DNA of 64,000 nt. Source: Pseudomonas sp. MAG733B (GTDB lineage: Bacteria > Pseudomonadota > Gammaproteobacteria > Pseudomonadales > Pseudomonadaceae). The position numbers were made by a program, and so were the translations under genes. This document shows, piece by piece, positions 19,115 to 28,620 of this stretch (its first letter is position 1; each line of letters starts with the position of its first letter). The DNA lies in the NCBI RefSeq assembly GCF_036884845.1, contig NZ_CP145732.1:2418001-2482000 (forward strand), given 5' to 3'. A model generated the notes under the pieces. That model saw only the letters and a list, made by a program, of their open reading frames with translations, did no database searches and was not told the DNA's origin.

Positions 19115-20326
19115 TCAGACCCGCGCAGCCGTCACGGCAGCCGAACCCCAGGTGGTTCTCCAGCGGCGTTTCACACCATGCAGACCGAACCAGGCGAGCA
19201 CCGCGAGGCTGGCGAACAACCACAAGGCCATCTGGTAGCTGCCGGTGCTTTGCTTGATCGCGCCCATGCCAGCCGCGAGGGCAAAGCCACCGATGCCGCC
19301 AGCCATTCCGATCAGACCGGTCATCACGCCGATCTCGCGGCGAAAACGCTGCGGGACCAGTTGGAAAACCGCACCGTTGCCTGCACCCAAACCGAGCATG
19401 GTGCAGACGAAAAGCGCCAGGGCTGCGTAGGAACTTGGCAGGTTGAAACCGACGGCTGCAATGCAAATCGCGGCGACCGTGTACATCCCCAACAGGGTGC
19501 GAATGCCACCGAAACGGTCGGCCAGTGCACCACCCAATGGGCGCATCAGGCTGCCACCGAACACGCAGGCAGCGGTGTAGTAACCGGCGGTCACCGGGCT
19601 CAGGCCGTATTGGTCGTTGAAGTAACCGGGCAGGGCGCTGGCCAGGCCGATGAAGCCACCGAAGGTCACGCTGTAGAAAAACATGAACCACCAGCTGTCA
19701 CGGTCACCCAGCGCCTTGAAATAATCAGCCACCGACTTGGCTTTCGGCCGCTCAGGGGCATTTTTGGCCAGCCAGGCGAAGACAATCAGGGTCAGGATCA
19801 GCGGGATCAGCGCGAAGCCGAACACGTTGCTCCAGCCAAACGCGGCGGCCAGCACTGGCGCAATCAGTGCGGCAAGCACGGTGCCCGAGTTGCCGGCGCC
19901 GGCAATGCCCATCGCCTTGCCTTGGTGCTGCGGCGGATACCATTGCGAGGCCAGTGGCAGGGCAACGGCGAATGACGCGCCAGCCATACCGAGGAACAGC
20001 CCCAACAGCAGCGCTTGTTCATAAGTATGGATGCCGAGTTTCCAGGCGCCGAACAGCGCGCAGATGACGATCACCTGACCGATCAGGCCGGCGGTTTTTG
20101 GTGACAGTCGATCAGCCAGCATGCCCATTACAAAGCGCAGTATCGCCCCGGCCAGGATCGGCGTTGCCACCACGAGGCCACGCTGTTGGGTGGTCAGGTG
20201 CAGGTCACCGGCGATCTGCACCGCCAAGGGGCCGAGCAGGTACCAGACCATGAAACTCAGGTCGAAGTAGAGGAAGGCCGCGAACAGGGTCGGGGTATGG
20301 CCGGATTTCCAGAAGCTTGAATTCAT
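19115..20326 (-). CDS. nasA: Nitrate/nitrite transporter NasA (major facilitator NNP family)
   Basis: Imports nitrate for assimilation. The 403-residue protein begins MNSSFWKSGHTPTLFAAFLYFDLSFMVWYLLG, typical of the nitrate-nitrite porter branch, and has about twelve hydrophobic segments; the NNP signature appears as AGAGNSGTV (near residue 140) and GLGAGNGAVFQL. The start was set at 20326, with GAGGTG upstream; the longer frame to 20440 would run through the regulatory leader. First gene after an ANTAR-type leader, so it is probably switched on by NasT antitermination in response to nitrate. Confidence 0.94.
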   Translation of the reverse strand: MNSSFWKSGHTPTLFAAFLYFDLSFMVWYLLGPLAVQIAGDLHLTTQQRGLVVATPILAGAILRFVMGMLADRLSPKTAGLIGQVIVICALFGAWKLGIHTYEQALLLGLFLGMAGASFAVALPLASQWYPPQHQGKAMGIAGAGNSGTVLAALIAPVLAAAFGWSNVFGFALIPLILTLIVFAWLAKNAPERPKAKSVADYFKALGDRDSWWFMFFYSVTFGGFIGLASALPGYFNDQYGLSPVTAGYYTAACVFGGSLMRPLGGALADRFGGIRTLLGMYTVAAICIAAVGFNLPSSYAALALFVCTMLGLGAGNGAVFQLVPQRFRREIGVMTGLIGMAGGIGGFALAAGMGAIKQSTGSYQMALWLFASLAVLAWFGLHGVKRRWRTTWGSAAVTAARV

Positions 20327-20369
20327 CGCGCACCTCAACTGAATAGGAGTCTCGAACGGGAGCCAAAAC

Positions 20370-20420
20370 AAAAAAACGCCGCCACCTGATTCGCCGGGAG
20401 GCAAATGAGGTGAGCGACGT
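20370..20420 (-). terminator. Leader intrinsic terminator upstream of nasA
   Basis: Read on the minus strand, a long imperfect hairpin (20420 down to 20377; arms CGTCGCTCACCT and AGGTGGCGGCG) is followed by seven T at 20376-20370. It lies ~44 bases before the nasA start codon, so it would block nasA transcription unless the upstream hairpins prevent its formation. It partly overlaps the second ANTAR hairpin. Confidence 0.8.
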
Positions 20421-20455
20421 CTTTGTCGTAGATTGGGCAACCGCCGTTGGTTACC
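20415..20455 (-). promoter_or_regulatory. Tandem hexaloop hairpins, probable NasT (ANTAR) binding site
   Basis: On the minus strand, hairpin P1 (20455-20436) has a 7-bp stem GGTAACC/GGTTGCC and hexaloop AACGGC. P2 (20428-20415) has stem CGAC/GTCG and hexaloop AAAGAC. Both loops have A at position 1 and G at position 4, the pattern recalled for ANTAR targets. The P2 3' arm is part of the terminator's 5' arm, the expected antitermination layout. nasT lies immediately upstream. Confidence 0.75.
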
Positions 20456-20510
20456 TGTGGTGATTACTTAGCCAGATCTGTGCCACATGCCGATTTTTGT
20501 GGGTAGGGAA

Positions 20511-20584
20511 AAGATCGCATCCTTCGGCAGCTCCTACAGTTGGAATGCGTACACCCTGTAGGAGCTGCCGAAGGCTGCGATCTT
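20511..20584. repeat. REP-type inverted repeat (GTAGGAGC family)
   Basis: Arms AAGATCGCATCCTTCGGCAG... (20511-20538) and the complement (20557-20584), one mismatch near the outer end. Same subfamily as the copy at cobA. It lies in the nasT-nasA gap, before the nasA leader. Confidence 0.9.
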
Positions 20585-20590
20585 GGATGC

Positions 20591-21166
20591 TCAACCCAAT
20601 AATTCACTCATCGCAATAATCTGCTCCGCCACCTGAATCAGCTTCTGCTGACGGCTCATGGCCTGGCGGCGCATCAGGGTGTAGGCCTCTTCCTCGTTGC
20701 AGTCCTTAATTTTCATCAGCAACCCTTTGGCCAGCTCGATGCGCTTGCGCTCGGCCAGTTGCTGGTCGCGGGCGTGCAGTTGCGCGCGCAGGGCCTGGTC
20801 GCTTTCGAAGCGCGCCATGGCCACGTCAAGAATCGGCTGCAAGCGTTGTGCGTGGATGCCTTCGACGATGTAGGCACTGACCCCGGACTTGATCGCCTGG
20901 CGCATCACATCGGGGTCGTGTTCGTCGGTAAACATGACGATGGGTCGAGGCTGGTCGCGGCTGACCAGCACCACTTGCTCCATGACATCGCGGCTCGGTG
21001 ACTCGGTATCGATCAAAATCACATCCGGACGCACCGTTTCGACGCGTTCGGGCAGGTCAATGGTCAACCCGGACTCGTCGATCACTTCGAATCCGGCTTC
21101 GGTGAGGGCCGCTTTCAGGCGTCCGACTTTTTTCGCGGTGTCGTTGATCAGCAGGATACGCAACAT
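20591..21166 (-). CDS. nasT: NasT, ANTAR-domain antiterminator
   Basis: RNA-binding response regulator that lets transcription pass the nasA leader terminator when released by NasS. The 191-residue protein has a receiver-like domain (residues 1-120; LLINDTAKKVGRL, DVILIDTE with Asp at the phosphorylation-site position) and a C-terminal ANTAR domain (~130-190) with ERKRIELAKGLLMKIKDCNEEEAYTLMRRQAM. It starts 15 bases after nasS, so the two are co-transcribed and presumably made in a fixed ratio. Confidence 0.95.
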   Translation of the reverse strand: MLRILLINDTAKKVGRLKAALTEAGFEVIDESGLTIDLPERVETVRPDVILIDTESPSRDVMEQVVLVSRDQPRPIVMFTDEHDPDVMRQAIKSGVSAYIVEGIHAQRLQPILDVAMARFESDQALRAQLHARDQQLAERKRIELAKGLLMKIKDCNEEEAYTLMRRQAMSRQQKLIQVAEQIIAMSELLG

Positions 21167-21181
21167 GTTCGCAGTCTCCTG

Positions 21182-22393
21182 TCAGCGGCTGGCGAGTCGG
21201 GGCGAGCTGTCGCTCATGGCGTGCAGCTTGAAGCTGCGGGCATAGCCGACCGGGTCGGAACCGTCCCAGACTTTGCCATCGATCAACTGGCTGCTACGCA
21301 TCTCTTTGCCCAGTGATGCGACTCCCACGGCACTGGCGGCCTCACGGTACAAGTCTAGTTGCTGGACCTGGCGAGCAACTGCGAGGTAATCCGGATCGTC
21401 GCGCAACAAGCCCCAGCGACGGAACTGGGTCATGAACCACATGCCATCGGACAGGTACGGCAGATTGACCTCGCCAGCGCCATGGAAGCGCAAGGCGTGC
21501 GGGTCTTGCCAGCGATTGCCGAGACCGTCGGCGTAGTCGCCCAGCAGGCGCGGTTCTATGCATTCGAGCGGTGCGTCGAGGTACTGCGGGGCACTGAGCA
21601 ATTGCGCGGTGCTGCGACGATTCTCGGTGTTGTCTTCGATGAAGCGGCTGGCTTCCAGGATCGCCATCACCAACGCTCGGGCGGTGTTGGGATATTGCTC
21701 GACAAAGGCGCGGGTGCAGCCGAGGACTTTTTCCGGATGATCGGGCCAGATCGCTTGAGTGGTCGCCAGGGTAAAACCGAGATCCTGTTGTACCGCGCTG
21801 GCAGACCACGGTTCGCCGACGCAGAAGCCATCGATGCGCCCCGCTTGTAGGTGCGCGACCATTTGCGGCGGCGGCACCACCACGCTGTCGACATCCAGCA
21901 GCGGATGAATGCCCTGGCTTGCGAGCCAGTAATACAGCCACATGGCGTGGGTGCCGGTAGGAAAGGTCTGGGCGAACGTCAGTTTTGGGCGACTTTGGTG
22001 CACGTGCCGGTGAAGCGCTTCAGGACCGGTCACGCCAAGGCCCTGCAAGCCATGGGAGAGATTGATGCTTTGGCCGTTCTGGTTCAGCCCCATCAGCACC
22101 GCCATGTCGGTCGGGGCCACGCCGCCGATGCCCAGGTGCACGGCGTAGATCAAGCCGTACAGGCTGTGGGCGGCATCGAGTTCGCCACTGACCAGTTTGT
22201 CCCGCAGGTTGGCCCAGGACGACTGGCGCTTGAGGTTCAGGGTCAGGCCGTAGGGCTGGGCGAAACCCTGAGTCGCGGCGACTACCACTGAGGCGCAGTC
22301 GCTCAAGGCCATGAAGCCGAGGTTGATTTCGGTCTTTTCCGGGGCATCGCTGCCATTGACCCAGGCTAAAGGGCCTGCTGATGGTTCGTTCAT
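21182..22393 (-). CDS. nasS: NasS, nitrate-binding regulator (NrtA-like)
   Basis: Soluble nitrate sensor that holds NasT inactive until nitrate binds. The 403-residue protein is like the NrtA/SsuA periplasmic binding proteins (INLGFMALSDCASVVVA near residue 25; VGEPWSASAVQQDLG; LNQNGQSINLS) but has no signal peptide, as expected for a cytoplasmic sensor. The start was put at 22393 with GAAGGTG upstream; the open frame continues 80 codons further, without family resemblance. It is the last core gene before the type III secretion island. Confidence 0.93.
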   Translation of the reverse strand: MNEPSAGPLAWVNGSDAPEKTEINLGFMALSDCASVVVAATQGFAQPYGLTLNLKRQSSWANLRDKLVSGELDAAHSLYGLIYAVHLGIGGVAPTDMAVLMGLNQNGQSINLSHGLQGLGVTGPEALHRHVHQSRPKLTFAQTFPTGTHAMWLYYWLASQGIHPLLDVDSVVVPPPQMVAHLQAGRIDGFCVGEPWSASAVQQDLGFTLATTQAIWPDHPEKVLGCTRAFVEQYPNTARALVMAILEASRFIEDNTENRRSTAQLLSAPQYLDAPLECIEPRLLGDYADGLGNRWQDPHALRFHGAGEVNLPYLSDGMWFMTQFRRWGLLRDDPDYLAVARQVQQLDLYREAASAVGVASLGKEMRSSQLIDGKVWDGSDPVGYARSFKLHAMSDSSPRLASR

Positions 22394-22617
22394 CGATTTC
22401 GCACCTTCAAAAAAAACGTCGTCCCAGACCCTTCTACAAGCCAGGCCGGGTGACGACGCCATTGTCCTTGCACACATTCCGCCGTTGGCCTGTGCGCTGA
22501 TGACTGAACGGGTGCAAGGCATATGCCATCCGGGGTTCATCAGGTTTACATCAGGATTCAACGCGCCCTGTCTTTCATCCTGCCGACCCACATCGTCAGG
22601 TCGCAAAGGAGGTTGGC

Positions 22618-23364
22618 GTGCACATCGAATCAATACGCGCCGCAGGTTTCCCCGACGCCCGTTTCTGCGAGCGGGTGCTGCATCTGCGTGTCAACGAATC
22701 CCCCGTGTATCTGCTCTCGACCCAGTGTGCGACGGCCTGCCACCTGCCAGTCGGCTGGGAAGGGCTGATTGCGATGAACGGTAAATTTGAAGTGAATGGC
22801 AACGTGCAGACCCTGCCAGTTGCAGAAGCGCCGTTGGTGAAGTTGCAAGTGTTCATCGATCTGGGTGACGCGCTGGTTGATCAACGATCCAGCCAGGCAT
22901 TCCCGGCGGCATTGCCGGTGGCATTGCCGGTGGCCTCCCCGGTCATCCAGTCGCAAAGGACGCTCGAGCGCTGGTACATCGAGCAAGCCATGGCCGGTGG
23001 TCCGGCCTACCAGGCTTTTGCCAGCGTGCTGCGCCATTGCGAGAGCTACGGGCTTGTACGTTTCCTGGTGGAGCAGGGCACACACAGTGAAAAATTGACC
23101 ACCCTGGCGCAGCGCTACGGCGTCTCTGTGTCGCATTTTCGCCGACTGTGTCGACAGGCGCTGGGTACGGCGGCCAAGCCTGCCTTGCGTGGCTGGCGGA
23201 CGGCTCAGGCGTTGTTGAACATGAGCCAGCGGGACAACTCCCTGACGGATGTCGCGCTGGAGTTCGGTTTCGCCTCTTCTTCGCATTTCTCAAAGGAAAT
23301 CCGCGAGCTGGTGGGCTTCTCACCCAGCAGCCTGGCCGATATTACCTACCTTCCAGGCAAGTGA
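22618..23364 (+). CDS. invF: InvF-like AraC-family regulator of the type III secretion system
   Basis: First gene of the island. The 248-residue protein has a C-terminal AraC double helix-turn-helix (residues ~158-242: TTLAQRYGVSVSHFRRLCRQ and LTDVALEFGFASSSHFSKEI). Translation starts at GTG 22618 with a near-perfect AAAGGAGG (22605-22612). The inter-domain linker has a 12-bp tandem duplication (22908-22931) encoding a Pro/Ala/Leu/Val repeat. In Salmonella InvF works with the chaperone SicA to activate translocator and effector genes; a SicA homologue lies downstream at 35.0 kb. The secretin gene starts 4 bases after the stop. Confidence 0.88.
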   Translation: MHIESIRAAGFPDARFCERVLHLRVNESPVYLLSTQCATACHLPVGWEGLIAMNGKFEVNGNVQTLPVAEAPLVKLQVFIDLGDALVDQRSSQAFPAALPVALPVASPVIQSQRTLERWYIEQAMAGGPAYQAFASVLRHCESYGLVRFLVEQGTHSEKLTTLAQRYGVSVSHFRRLCRQALGTAAKPALRGWRTAQALLNMSQRDNSLTDVALEFGFASSSHFSKEIRELVGFSPSSLADITYLPGK

Positions 23365-23368
23365 GCCG

Positions 23369-25021
23369 ATGAACTGCCGATTGTTCTCTTTTTCCCTTTT
23401 GCCCGTCTGCTTGAGCGCCGCGTTGCTGCTTGCACCCTGTGCTGCGCAGGCCGCTGTCTATAACTTCGAGGCCCGTGAGCAGAGCGCGCGCACTTTTTTC
23501 AGCGAGTTGTCCGGTCCGCTGGGCAAACCCGTAATCGTCAGCAAAGCTGCTGCGGCCAAGCGGGTTTCCGGTACGTTCGATTTGCTCGTTCCGCAGAGAA
23601 CCTTTGAGCGTATCAGCACGCAAATGGGCTTGATCTGGTACAGCGATGGCCAGGCGATTTACCTGTACGACGCCTCGGAATTCAAAAGCTCGATGATGTC
23701 GCTGCACACCCTCACCGTGGCCAAACTCCAGGCATTTCTCGAACGTTCCGGGTTGCACGACAAGCGTTACCCGTTGCGCCACGACGGTCTGCGGACTTTC
23801 CATGTGTCGGGTCCGCCGATGTATGTCGACCTGGTGGTGCAAGCGGCCGGGATGATGGATAACCAGCGCTCGGAGTTGTTGCTGGGCAAACAGCAGATCG
23901 GTGTGATCCAGGTGCGCAATACCTTCGTCAGCGACCGCAAATACGAGCTGCGCGATGACAAGGTGACTATCCCCGGCCTGGCCACCGTGATCGAGGAGTT
24001 GCTGCGTGGCGAGAAACGCGAGGTCGAGCCGTCGGTGGCGCAGGCCCCTGCACAGCGACCGCAGGGGTTGATGCCGGCATTTCCCCTCGAAGGCCTGGCG
24101 AACACGCCCTCGGAACAAGACCCGACCGCGCCGCGAATCATCGCGCGAGAGGTGGCCGCGGGAAACATTCGAGTGGTGGCTTATCCCGACACCAACAGCC
24201 TGCTGGTCAAGGGGTTGCCGGAGCAAGTGCGCTTCATCGAGAACCTGGTGAGCGCGCTGGACACGCCCAAGCGCCACGTGGAGTTGTCGCTGTGGATCAT
24301 CGATTTGCACAAGGACGAACTCAATCAGCTGGGCATCAATTGGCAAGGCACGGTGAATTCGGGCGGTAAATTTTCCGCATCGCTCAATGCCGGTTCCGCG
24401 ACCACCCTCGATGGTGTTTCGTTCGTGACCCAAGTCATGGCGCTGGAACGTACCAACCGAGCGAACGTGGTCTCGCGACCGGTGATCCTGACCCAGGAAA
24501 ACGTGCCGGCGATTTTCGACAACAACCGCACGTTTTATGCCCCGCTGGTGGGTGAGCGCACGGTCGAGTTGCAGCATGTGACCTACGGCACGCTAATCAG
24601 CGTTCTGCCGCGTTTCGCCCAGGCGGACGAGGTGGAAATGTCGCTCAATATCGAGGACGGCAACGAAGTCGAAAGCCCTGGCCAGGGCGAGCGCCCGAAC
24701 TCGCTGCCCACGGTCGGTCGCACACGAATCAGTACTGTGGCGCGTGTGCCTCAGGGCAAGAGCCTGTTGGTGGGCGGTTTCACCCGCGATGACAACAGCG
24801 AGCAAATCGGGCGGATACCGGTACTGGGTTCGATTCCATGGGTCGGGCGCTTGTTCAGCTATCGACAGAGCCGCTCGGCCAACACGGTGCGGGTGTTCCT
24901 GATTCAGCCCAAGGAAATTCTCGACGCCTTCGAGCCCGTCATGGAACCGGGCCCGCAGATGCTGACACCGCAGCAGCATGAGCGCGTGCGCCGATCGTAC
25001 TTCCGGGCATCGGAAAAATGA
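23369..25021 (+). CDS. sctC: Type III secretion secretin (InvG/MxiD type)
   Basis: Forms the outer-membrane ring. The 550-residue precursor has a signal peptide (hydrophobic stretch then CAAQA, about residue 28), N-terminal ring domains (residues ~30-280) and a C-terminal secretin barrel with LVGGFTRDDNSEQIGRIPVLGSIPWVGRLF near residues 465-500. Length matches InvG (about 560). No pilotin (InvH-like) gene was seen beside it. The stop overlaps the start of sctW (ATGA), and the gene follows invF by 4 bases. Confidence 0.95.
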   Translation: MNCRLFSFSLLPVCLSAALLLAPCAAQAAVYNFEAREQSARTFFSELSGPLGKPVIVSKAAAAKRVSGTFDLLVPQRTFERISTQMGLIWYSDGQAIYLYDASEFKSSMMSLHTLTVAKLQAFLERSGLHDKRYPLRHDGLRTFHVSGPPMYVDLVVQAAGMMDNQRSELLLGKQQIGVIQVRNTFVSDRKYELRDDKVTIPGLATVIEELLRGEKREVEPSVAQAPAQRPQGLMPAFPLEGLANTPSEQDPTAPRIIAREVAAGNIRVVAYPDTNSLLVKGLPEQVRFIENLVSALDTPKRHVELSLWIIDLHKDELNQLGINWQGTVNSGGKFSASLNAGSATTLDGVSFVTQVMALERTNRANVVSRPVILTQENVPAIFDNNRTFYAPLVGERTVELQHVTYGTLISVLPRFAQADEVEMSLNIEDGNEVESPGQGERPNSLPTVGRTRISTVARVPQGKSLLVGGFTRDDNSEQIGRIPVLGSIPWVGRLFSYRQSRSANTVRVFLIQPKEILDAFEPVMEPGPQMLTPQQHERVRRSYFRASEK

Positions 25022-26124
25022 TCCTGCCACCGATTTCCACGGGTGGCAGATCGGCCCAGGCTCGGCTCAATACCGAGAAGGCCGCGGAGCATCCACAACC
25101 ACAGGCGGATGCGGACATTGATCTGGATGAAAGCGGTACGGCGGCTGCCGCGCAGCGTTTTGTGCAGATCAGCGATGAAATGTCGGCAGCGTTGGCGCAG
25201 TTTCGTGCCCGACGGCATTTCGAACTCAAGTCCGACACCCTGAACGACAACTTCGAAAGAGTGCTCGACGACGACACTTTGCCCAAAGTGCAACGGGTTC
25301 TGAGTCTGGCGCGACTGGCGGACAAACCCGTCACTTGGCTGTTGCAGCAGTTGCGCGGGTTGTTCCCCGACGACAGCGATCTGGTGTTGGTGTTGCGGGA
25401 ATTGTTGCGCCGAAAACGGCTCGATGGCGGTTCACGTCGGCGACTTGAAAAGGTGTTGCAGGAAGCGCTCGCCGAGGCCTCCCCCAAGCGGATGAACGCG
25501 GGCATCAATACGGCCCTCAAAGCCCGAATGTTCGGTGCGAGCATGGCCGTGCGTGCGGGACTGCTGCGCGAAACCTACCGGGAATTTCTCGAGTCCGATG
25601 ACGGTCCGGTCAATTGTTACCAGGACTGGATTGCGCTGTACGGGCCGCTCAATCGCATGAGCGTGCTGGCGTTCATCGAAGACGCCTTGCTCACCGATAT
25701 CAGCGCCCAGGACCCGAGTTGTTCGCGTGCAGAGTTTGGCCACCTGCTGGCCAGGCTGGCTGACCTCAAGCGCCTGCGTTCAGCCGATGGCCTGTTCATC
25801 GGCAGCCTGCTCGGCGATGAACTCATCTGTCGACACAACCCCGATGAATCCGACTGGCTGGTGTTCCTTATGGGGCTACTGAGCTACCCCGACGAACTCG
25901 ACCAGTTGCTGCTCGGCGCGCTCGGTGAACGCCTGCTGTTGAGTCCTCACCGTGAGCGCTCAACCGTGCTGCACACGGTGCGCCGACTGAGCCTGCAATT
26001 GCCGTTGCCACTGTTTGTCGATGAAGAGGCACCTCAGCGCCTGGCACAACAGTTCACGCACCTGGCCGACATCGCCTACGCCCACGAATGTATTGAGCGG
26101 CGACGTCTCAGTGGTTGCCCATGA
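25018..26124 (+). CDS. sctW: Gatekeeper of type III secretion (InvE/MxiC type)
   Basis: Cytoplasmic switch that sets the order translocators before effectors. The 368-residue, mostly helical protein matches the size of InvE (372). An HrpJ/InvE-like N-terminal part (AQRFVQISDEMSAALAQFRARRHFE) is followed by the alpha-bundle domains and a TyeA-like C-terminal part. ATGA overlap with sctC indicates translational coupling. Identification rests on length, helical content, residual similarity and the conserved slot between secretin and SctV. Confidence 0.88.
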   Translation: MILPPISTGGRSAQARLNTEKAAEHPQPQADADIDLDESGTAAAAQRFVQISDEMSAALAQFRARRHFELKSDTLNDNFERVLDDDTLPKVQRVLSLARLADKPVTWLLQQLRGLFPDDSDLVLVLRELLRRKRLDGGSRRRLEKVLQEALAEASPKRMNAGINTALKARMFGASMAVRAGLLRETYREFLESDDGPVNCYQDWIALYGPLNRMSVLAFIEDALLTDISAQDPSCSRAEFGHLLARLADLKRLRSADGLFIGSLLGDELICRHNPDESDWLVFLMGLLSYPDELDQLLLGALGERLLLSPHRERSTVLHTVRRLSLQLPLPLFVDEEAPQRLAQQFTHLADIAYAHECIERRRLSGCP

Positions 26125-26147
26125 CTTTTTCCCGGAACTGACCTGCC

Positions 26148-28199
26148 ATGCTCAACGTGTTTCTACGCAATGTCAGCGCTCGACCGGAGCTGCTGATTCT
26201 GTCGTTGATGGTGATGATCATCGCCATGCTGATCATTCCCTTGCCGACGGTGCTGGTGGATTTTCTCATCGGCCTGAACATCATCATTTCGCTGTTGGTG
26301 TTCATGGGTTCTTTCTACATCGAACGCATCCTCAACTATTCGACGTTCCCGGCCTTGCTGCTGCTGACCACGCTGTTTCGCCTGGCGCTGTCGATCAGCA
26401 CCAGCCGCTTGATCCTCAGTCAGGCCGATGCCGGCGAGATCATTGCGTCGTTCGGTGAGTTCGTGATCGGCGAAAGCCTGGTGGTGGGTTTCGTGATCTT
26501 TTCCATCGTCACCATTGTCCAGTTCATCGTGATCACCAAAGGCTCGGAACGGGTGGCCGAAGTGGCGGCGCGCTTCTCGCTGGACGGCATGCCGGGCAAG
26601 CAGATGAGCATCGACGGCGACTTGAAGGCCGGTGCCATCACGGCCGAAGAAGCCAAGGAAAAACGCAGCACTCTGGAGCGCGAAAGCCAGCTGTATGGCT
26701 CCTTTGACGGGGCGATGAAGTTCATCAAGGGAGACGCGATCGCCGGCATCATCATTATCTTCGTCAACTTCATCGGCGGCATGGCCATTGGTGTCGGGCA
26801 AATGGGCATGGACATGTCCACGGCCCTGTCGACCTACACCTTGCTGACCATCGGCGATGGGCTGGTGGCGCAGATTCCCGCGTTGCTGATCGCCATTGGC
26901 GCCGGCTTCATCGTCACCCGCGTCAACGGTGATGACAGCAACCTGGGGCGCAACATGCTCGCGCAAATGCTGGGCAATCCGTTCGTGCTGGGCGTGACTG
27001 CATTGCTCGCTGTGGGCGTGGGCCTGTTACCGGGTTTTCCGCTGCTGACGTTCCTGTCGATTGCCAGTGTGCTGGGCCTGGTTGTGTTCATGCGGCATCG
27101 CAAATCTACCCGAGTGGCCGGGCAGGGCGATGGCCGTGCGGCACCCTCCGCGCAAGATGCATTGCAACCCGAGTCGGGATTGCTCGATGACGTCGACAAT
27201 ATCGCCACCGAAACCATCGCGCTGATGTTGCTGGTGCCCACGGCGCGTCTGGACGAACTGAGCAGGGCCCGTTGGCCAGCGCGCTTTCGCAGCCAGTTTT
27301 TCGTCGACTATGGGCTGCGCATTCCCGAACCACAGCTTCGTGCCAGCGAAGCGTTGCCGGCACATCAAGTGGCGGTGCTGATCAATGAAGTGCGCGCCGA
27401 ACAGTTCGATATCCATTTCGATCACTGGCGTCTGCTCGACTACTCGCCGGAACTGGATTCCATGGAATTTGCGCTGGTGCGCGGCAACGACAGCAATCGA
27501 CTGGGCGGGGTCTGGGTCAACGCCACCGACCGCGAGCGGGTGCAGCAATTGGGTTATCACCTGCGCCCGGCTGACGAAGAATGCTATCGCTGCCTGGTCA
27601 CGTTGCTGGCGCGCAACATCCAGGAGTTTTTCGGCGTGCAGGAAACCAAGCAACTGCTCGACGAAATGGAAACGCGCTACCCCGATCTGCTCAAGGAAGT
27701 CTATTGCCACGTCACGGTGCAGAAGATCGCCGAAGTGCTGCAGCGACTGATCGGCGAGCGCATCTCCGTGCGCAACATGAAGCTCATTCTCGAATCGCTG
27801 GCCCATTGGGCGTCACGGGAAAAAGACGTGCTGGCGCTGGTCGAGCACGTTCGCGGTTCGATGGCCCGCTACATCAGCAACAAATTCGCCCACGGTAATG
27901 ACTTGCGGGTGCTGCTGCTTTCACCGGAGTTCGAAGAGGTGGTGCGACGAGGCATTCGCCAAACCTCGGGCGGCAGTTTCATCAACCTTGAACCGGCCGA
28001 GTCTGAAGAGCTGATGGACCGACTGAGTGTCGGCATCGACAGCCTGCACATCGCGCAAAAGGACATGGTGCTGCTGTGTTCGGTCGATGTGCGGCGCTAT
28101 ATCAAGAAACTGATCGAGGGGCGGTTCCGGGAGCTGGACGTGATGTCGTTCGGCGAAATCTCCGAGACCGTCTCGGTCAATGTCATCAAAACGCTGTAA
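26148..28199 (+). CDS. sctV: Export gate protein SctV (InvA/MxiA type)
   Basis: Inner-membrane export gate; nine subunits form the cytoplasmic ring. The 683-residue protein has about eight transmembrane helices in residues 1-320, the FHIPEP-family loop (ERVAEVAARFSLDGMPGKQMSIDGDLKAGAIT, residues ~127-160), and a large soluble C-terminal domain (~350-683). Length is as in InvA (685). The start is ATG 26148, 23 bases after the sctW stop. Confidence 0.97.
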   Translation: MLNVFLRNVSARPELLILSLMVMIIAMLIIPLPTVLVDFLIGLNIIISLLVFMGSFYIERILNYSTFPALLLLTTLFRLALSISTSRLILSQADAGEIIASFGEFVIGESLVVGFVIFSIVTIVQFIVITKGSERVAEVAARFSLDGMPGKQMSIDGDLKAGAITAEEAKEKRSTLERESQLYGSFDGAMKFIKGDAIAGIIIIFVNFIGGMAIGVGQMGMDMSTALSTYTLLTIGDGLVAQIPALLIAIGAGFIVTRVNGDDSNLGRNMLAQMLGNPFVLGVTALLAVGVGLLPGFPLLTFLSIASVLGLVVFMRHRKSTRVAGQGDGRAAPSAQDALQPESGLLDDVDNIATETIALMLLVPTARLDELSRARWPARFRSQFFVDYGLRIPEPQLRASEALPAHQVAVLINEVRAEQFDIHFDHWRLLDYSPELDSMEFALVRGNDSNRLGGVWVNATDRERVQQLGYHLRPADEECYRCLVTLLARNIQEFFGVQETKQLLDEMETRYPDLLKEVYCHVTVQKIAEVLQRLIGERISVRNMKLILESLAHWASREKDVLALVEHVRGSMARYISNKFAHGNDLRVLLLSPEFEEVVRRGIRQTSGGSFINLEPAESEELMDRLSVGIDSLHIAQKDMVLLCSVDVRRYIKKLIEGRFRELDVMSFGEISETVSVNVIKTL

Positions 28200-28212
28200 G
28201 GAAAACCTGCAA

Positions 28213-28620
28213 ATGATACCGATGGATATTGCTGATCTGTTGCGCGACGCGTTGCGTCATAGCGGCTGTGTGGACAGCCAGATCGGGCAGTTCGACAGTC
28301 ACAGCACCATTGAAATGCAGATGAAAAATCTGCCTGATATCAGTGTGGCGGTGGTCGATGGTGATGTCTGGGTCTGGGCGGCGGTCGCAGAAGCGAGCCC
28401 GAATGTAATGAACCATTGCGCCTTCGAACTGATGCAGTTCCTGCTGGAAGGCAATGCGTTCTCCCGCACCGGGCAATTGCACCTTTGCGTCGTCCAGGAG
28501 CGACTGGAACTGCGTCTGATGGCCAATGCTCACGCCCTCGGCGATGCTGAACATTTCGCGCAAGCTCTCGATGCTTTCGTGCAGGCAACCGAAAACCTGT
28601 GCGACCTTTTACGCCGATGA
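28213..28620 (+). CDS. invB: InvB/Spa15-like class I effector chaperone
   Basis: Small acidic homodimeric chaperone that delivers effectors to the ATPase. The 135-residue protein matches InvB (135) in length and lies in the same slot between sctV and sctN. The start codon is uncertain: ATG 28213 (MIPMDIAD) or ATG 28222; AAGGA at 28197-28201 is somewhat distant for both. The stop overlaps the sctN start. Because no other class I chaperone gene was seen, this one is the best candidate partner for the putative effector at 40.2 kb. Confidence 0.85.
   Translation: MIPMDIADLLRDALRHSGCVDSQIGQFDSHSTIEMQMKNLPDISVAVVDGDVWVWAAVAEASPNVMNHCAFELMQFLLEGNAFSRTGQLHLCVVQERLELRLMANAHALGDAEHFAQALDAFVQATENLCDLLRR

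Noticed and set aside
22394..22617. HilA-box search upstream of invF
   Set aside because: Only a single TTTCAT hexamer was found, not the spaced pair expected for HilA binding.
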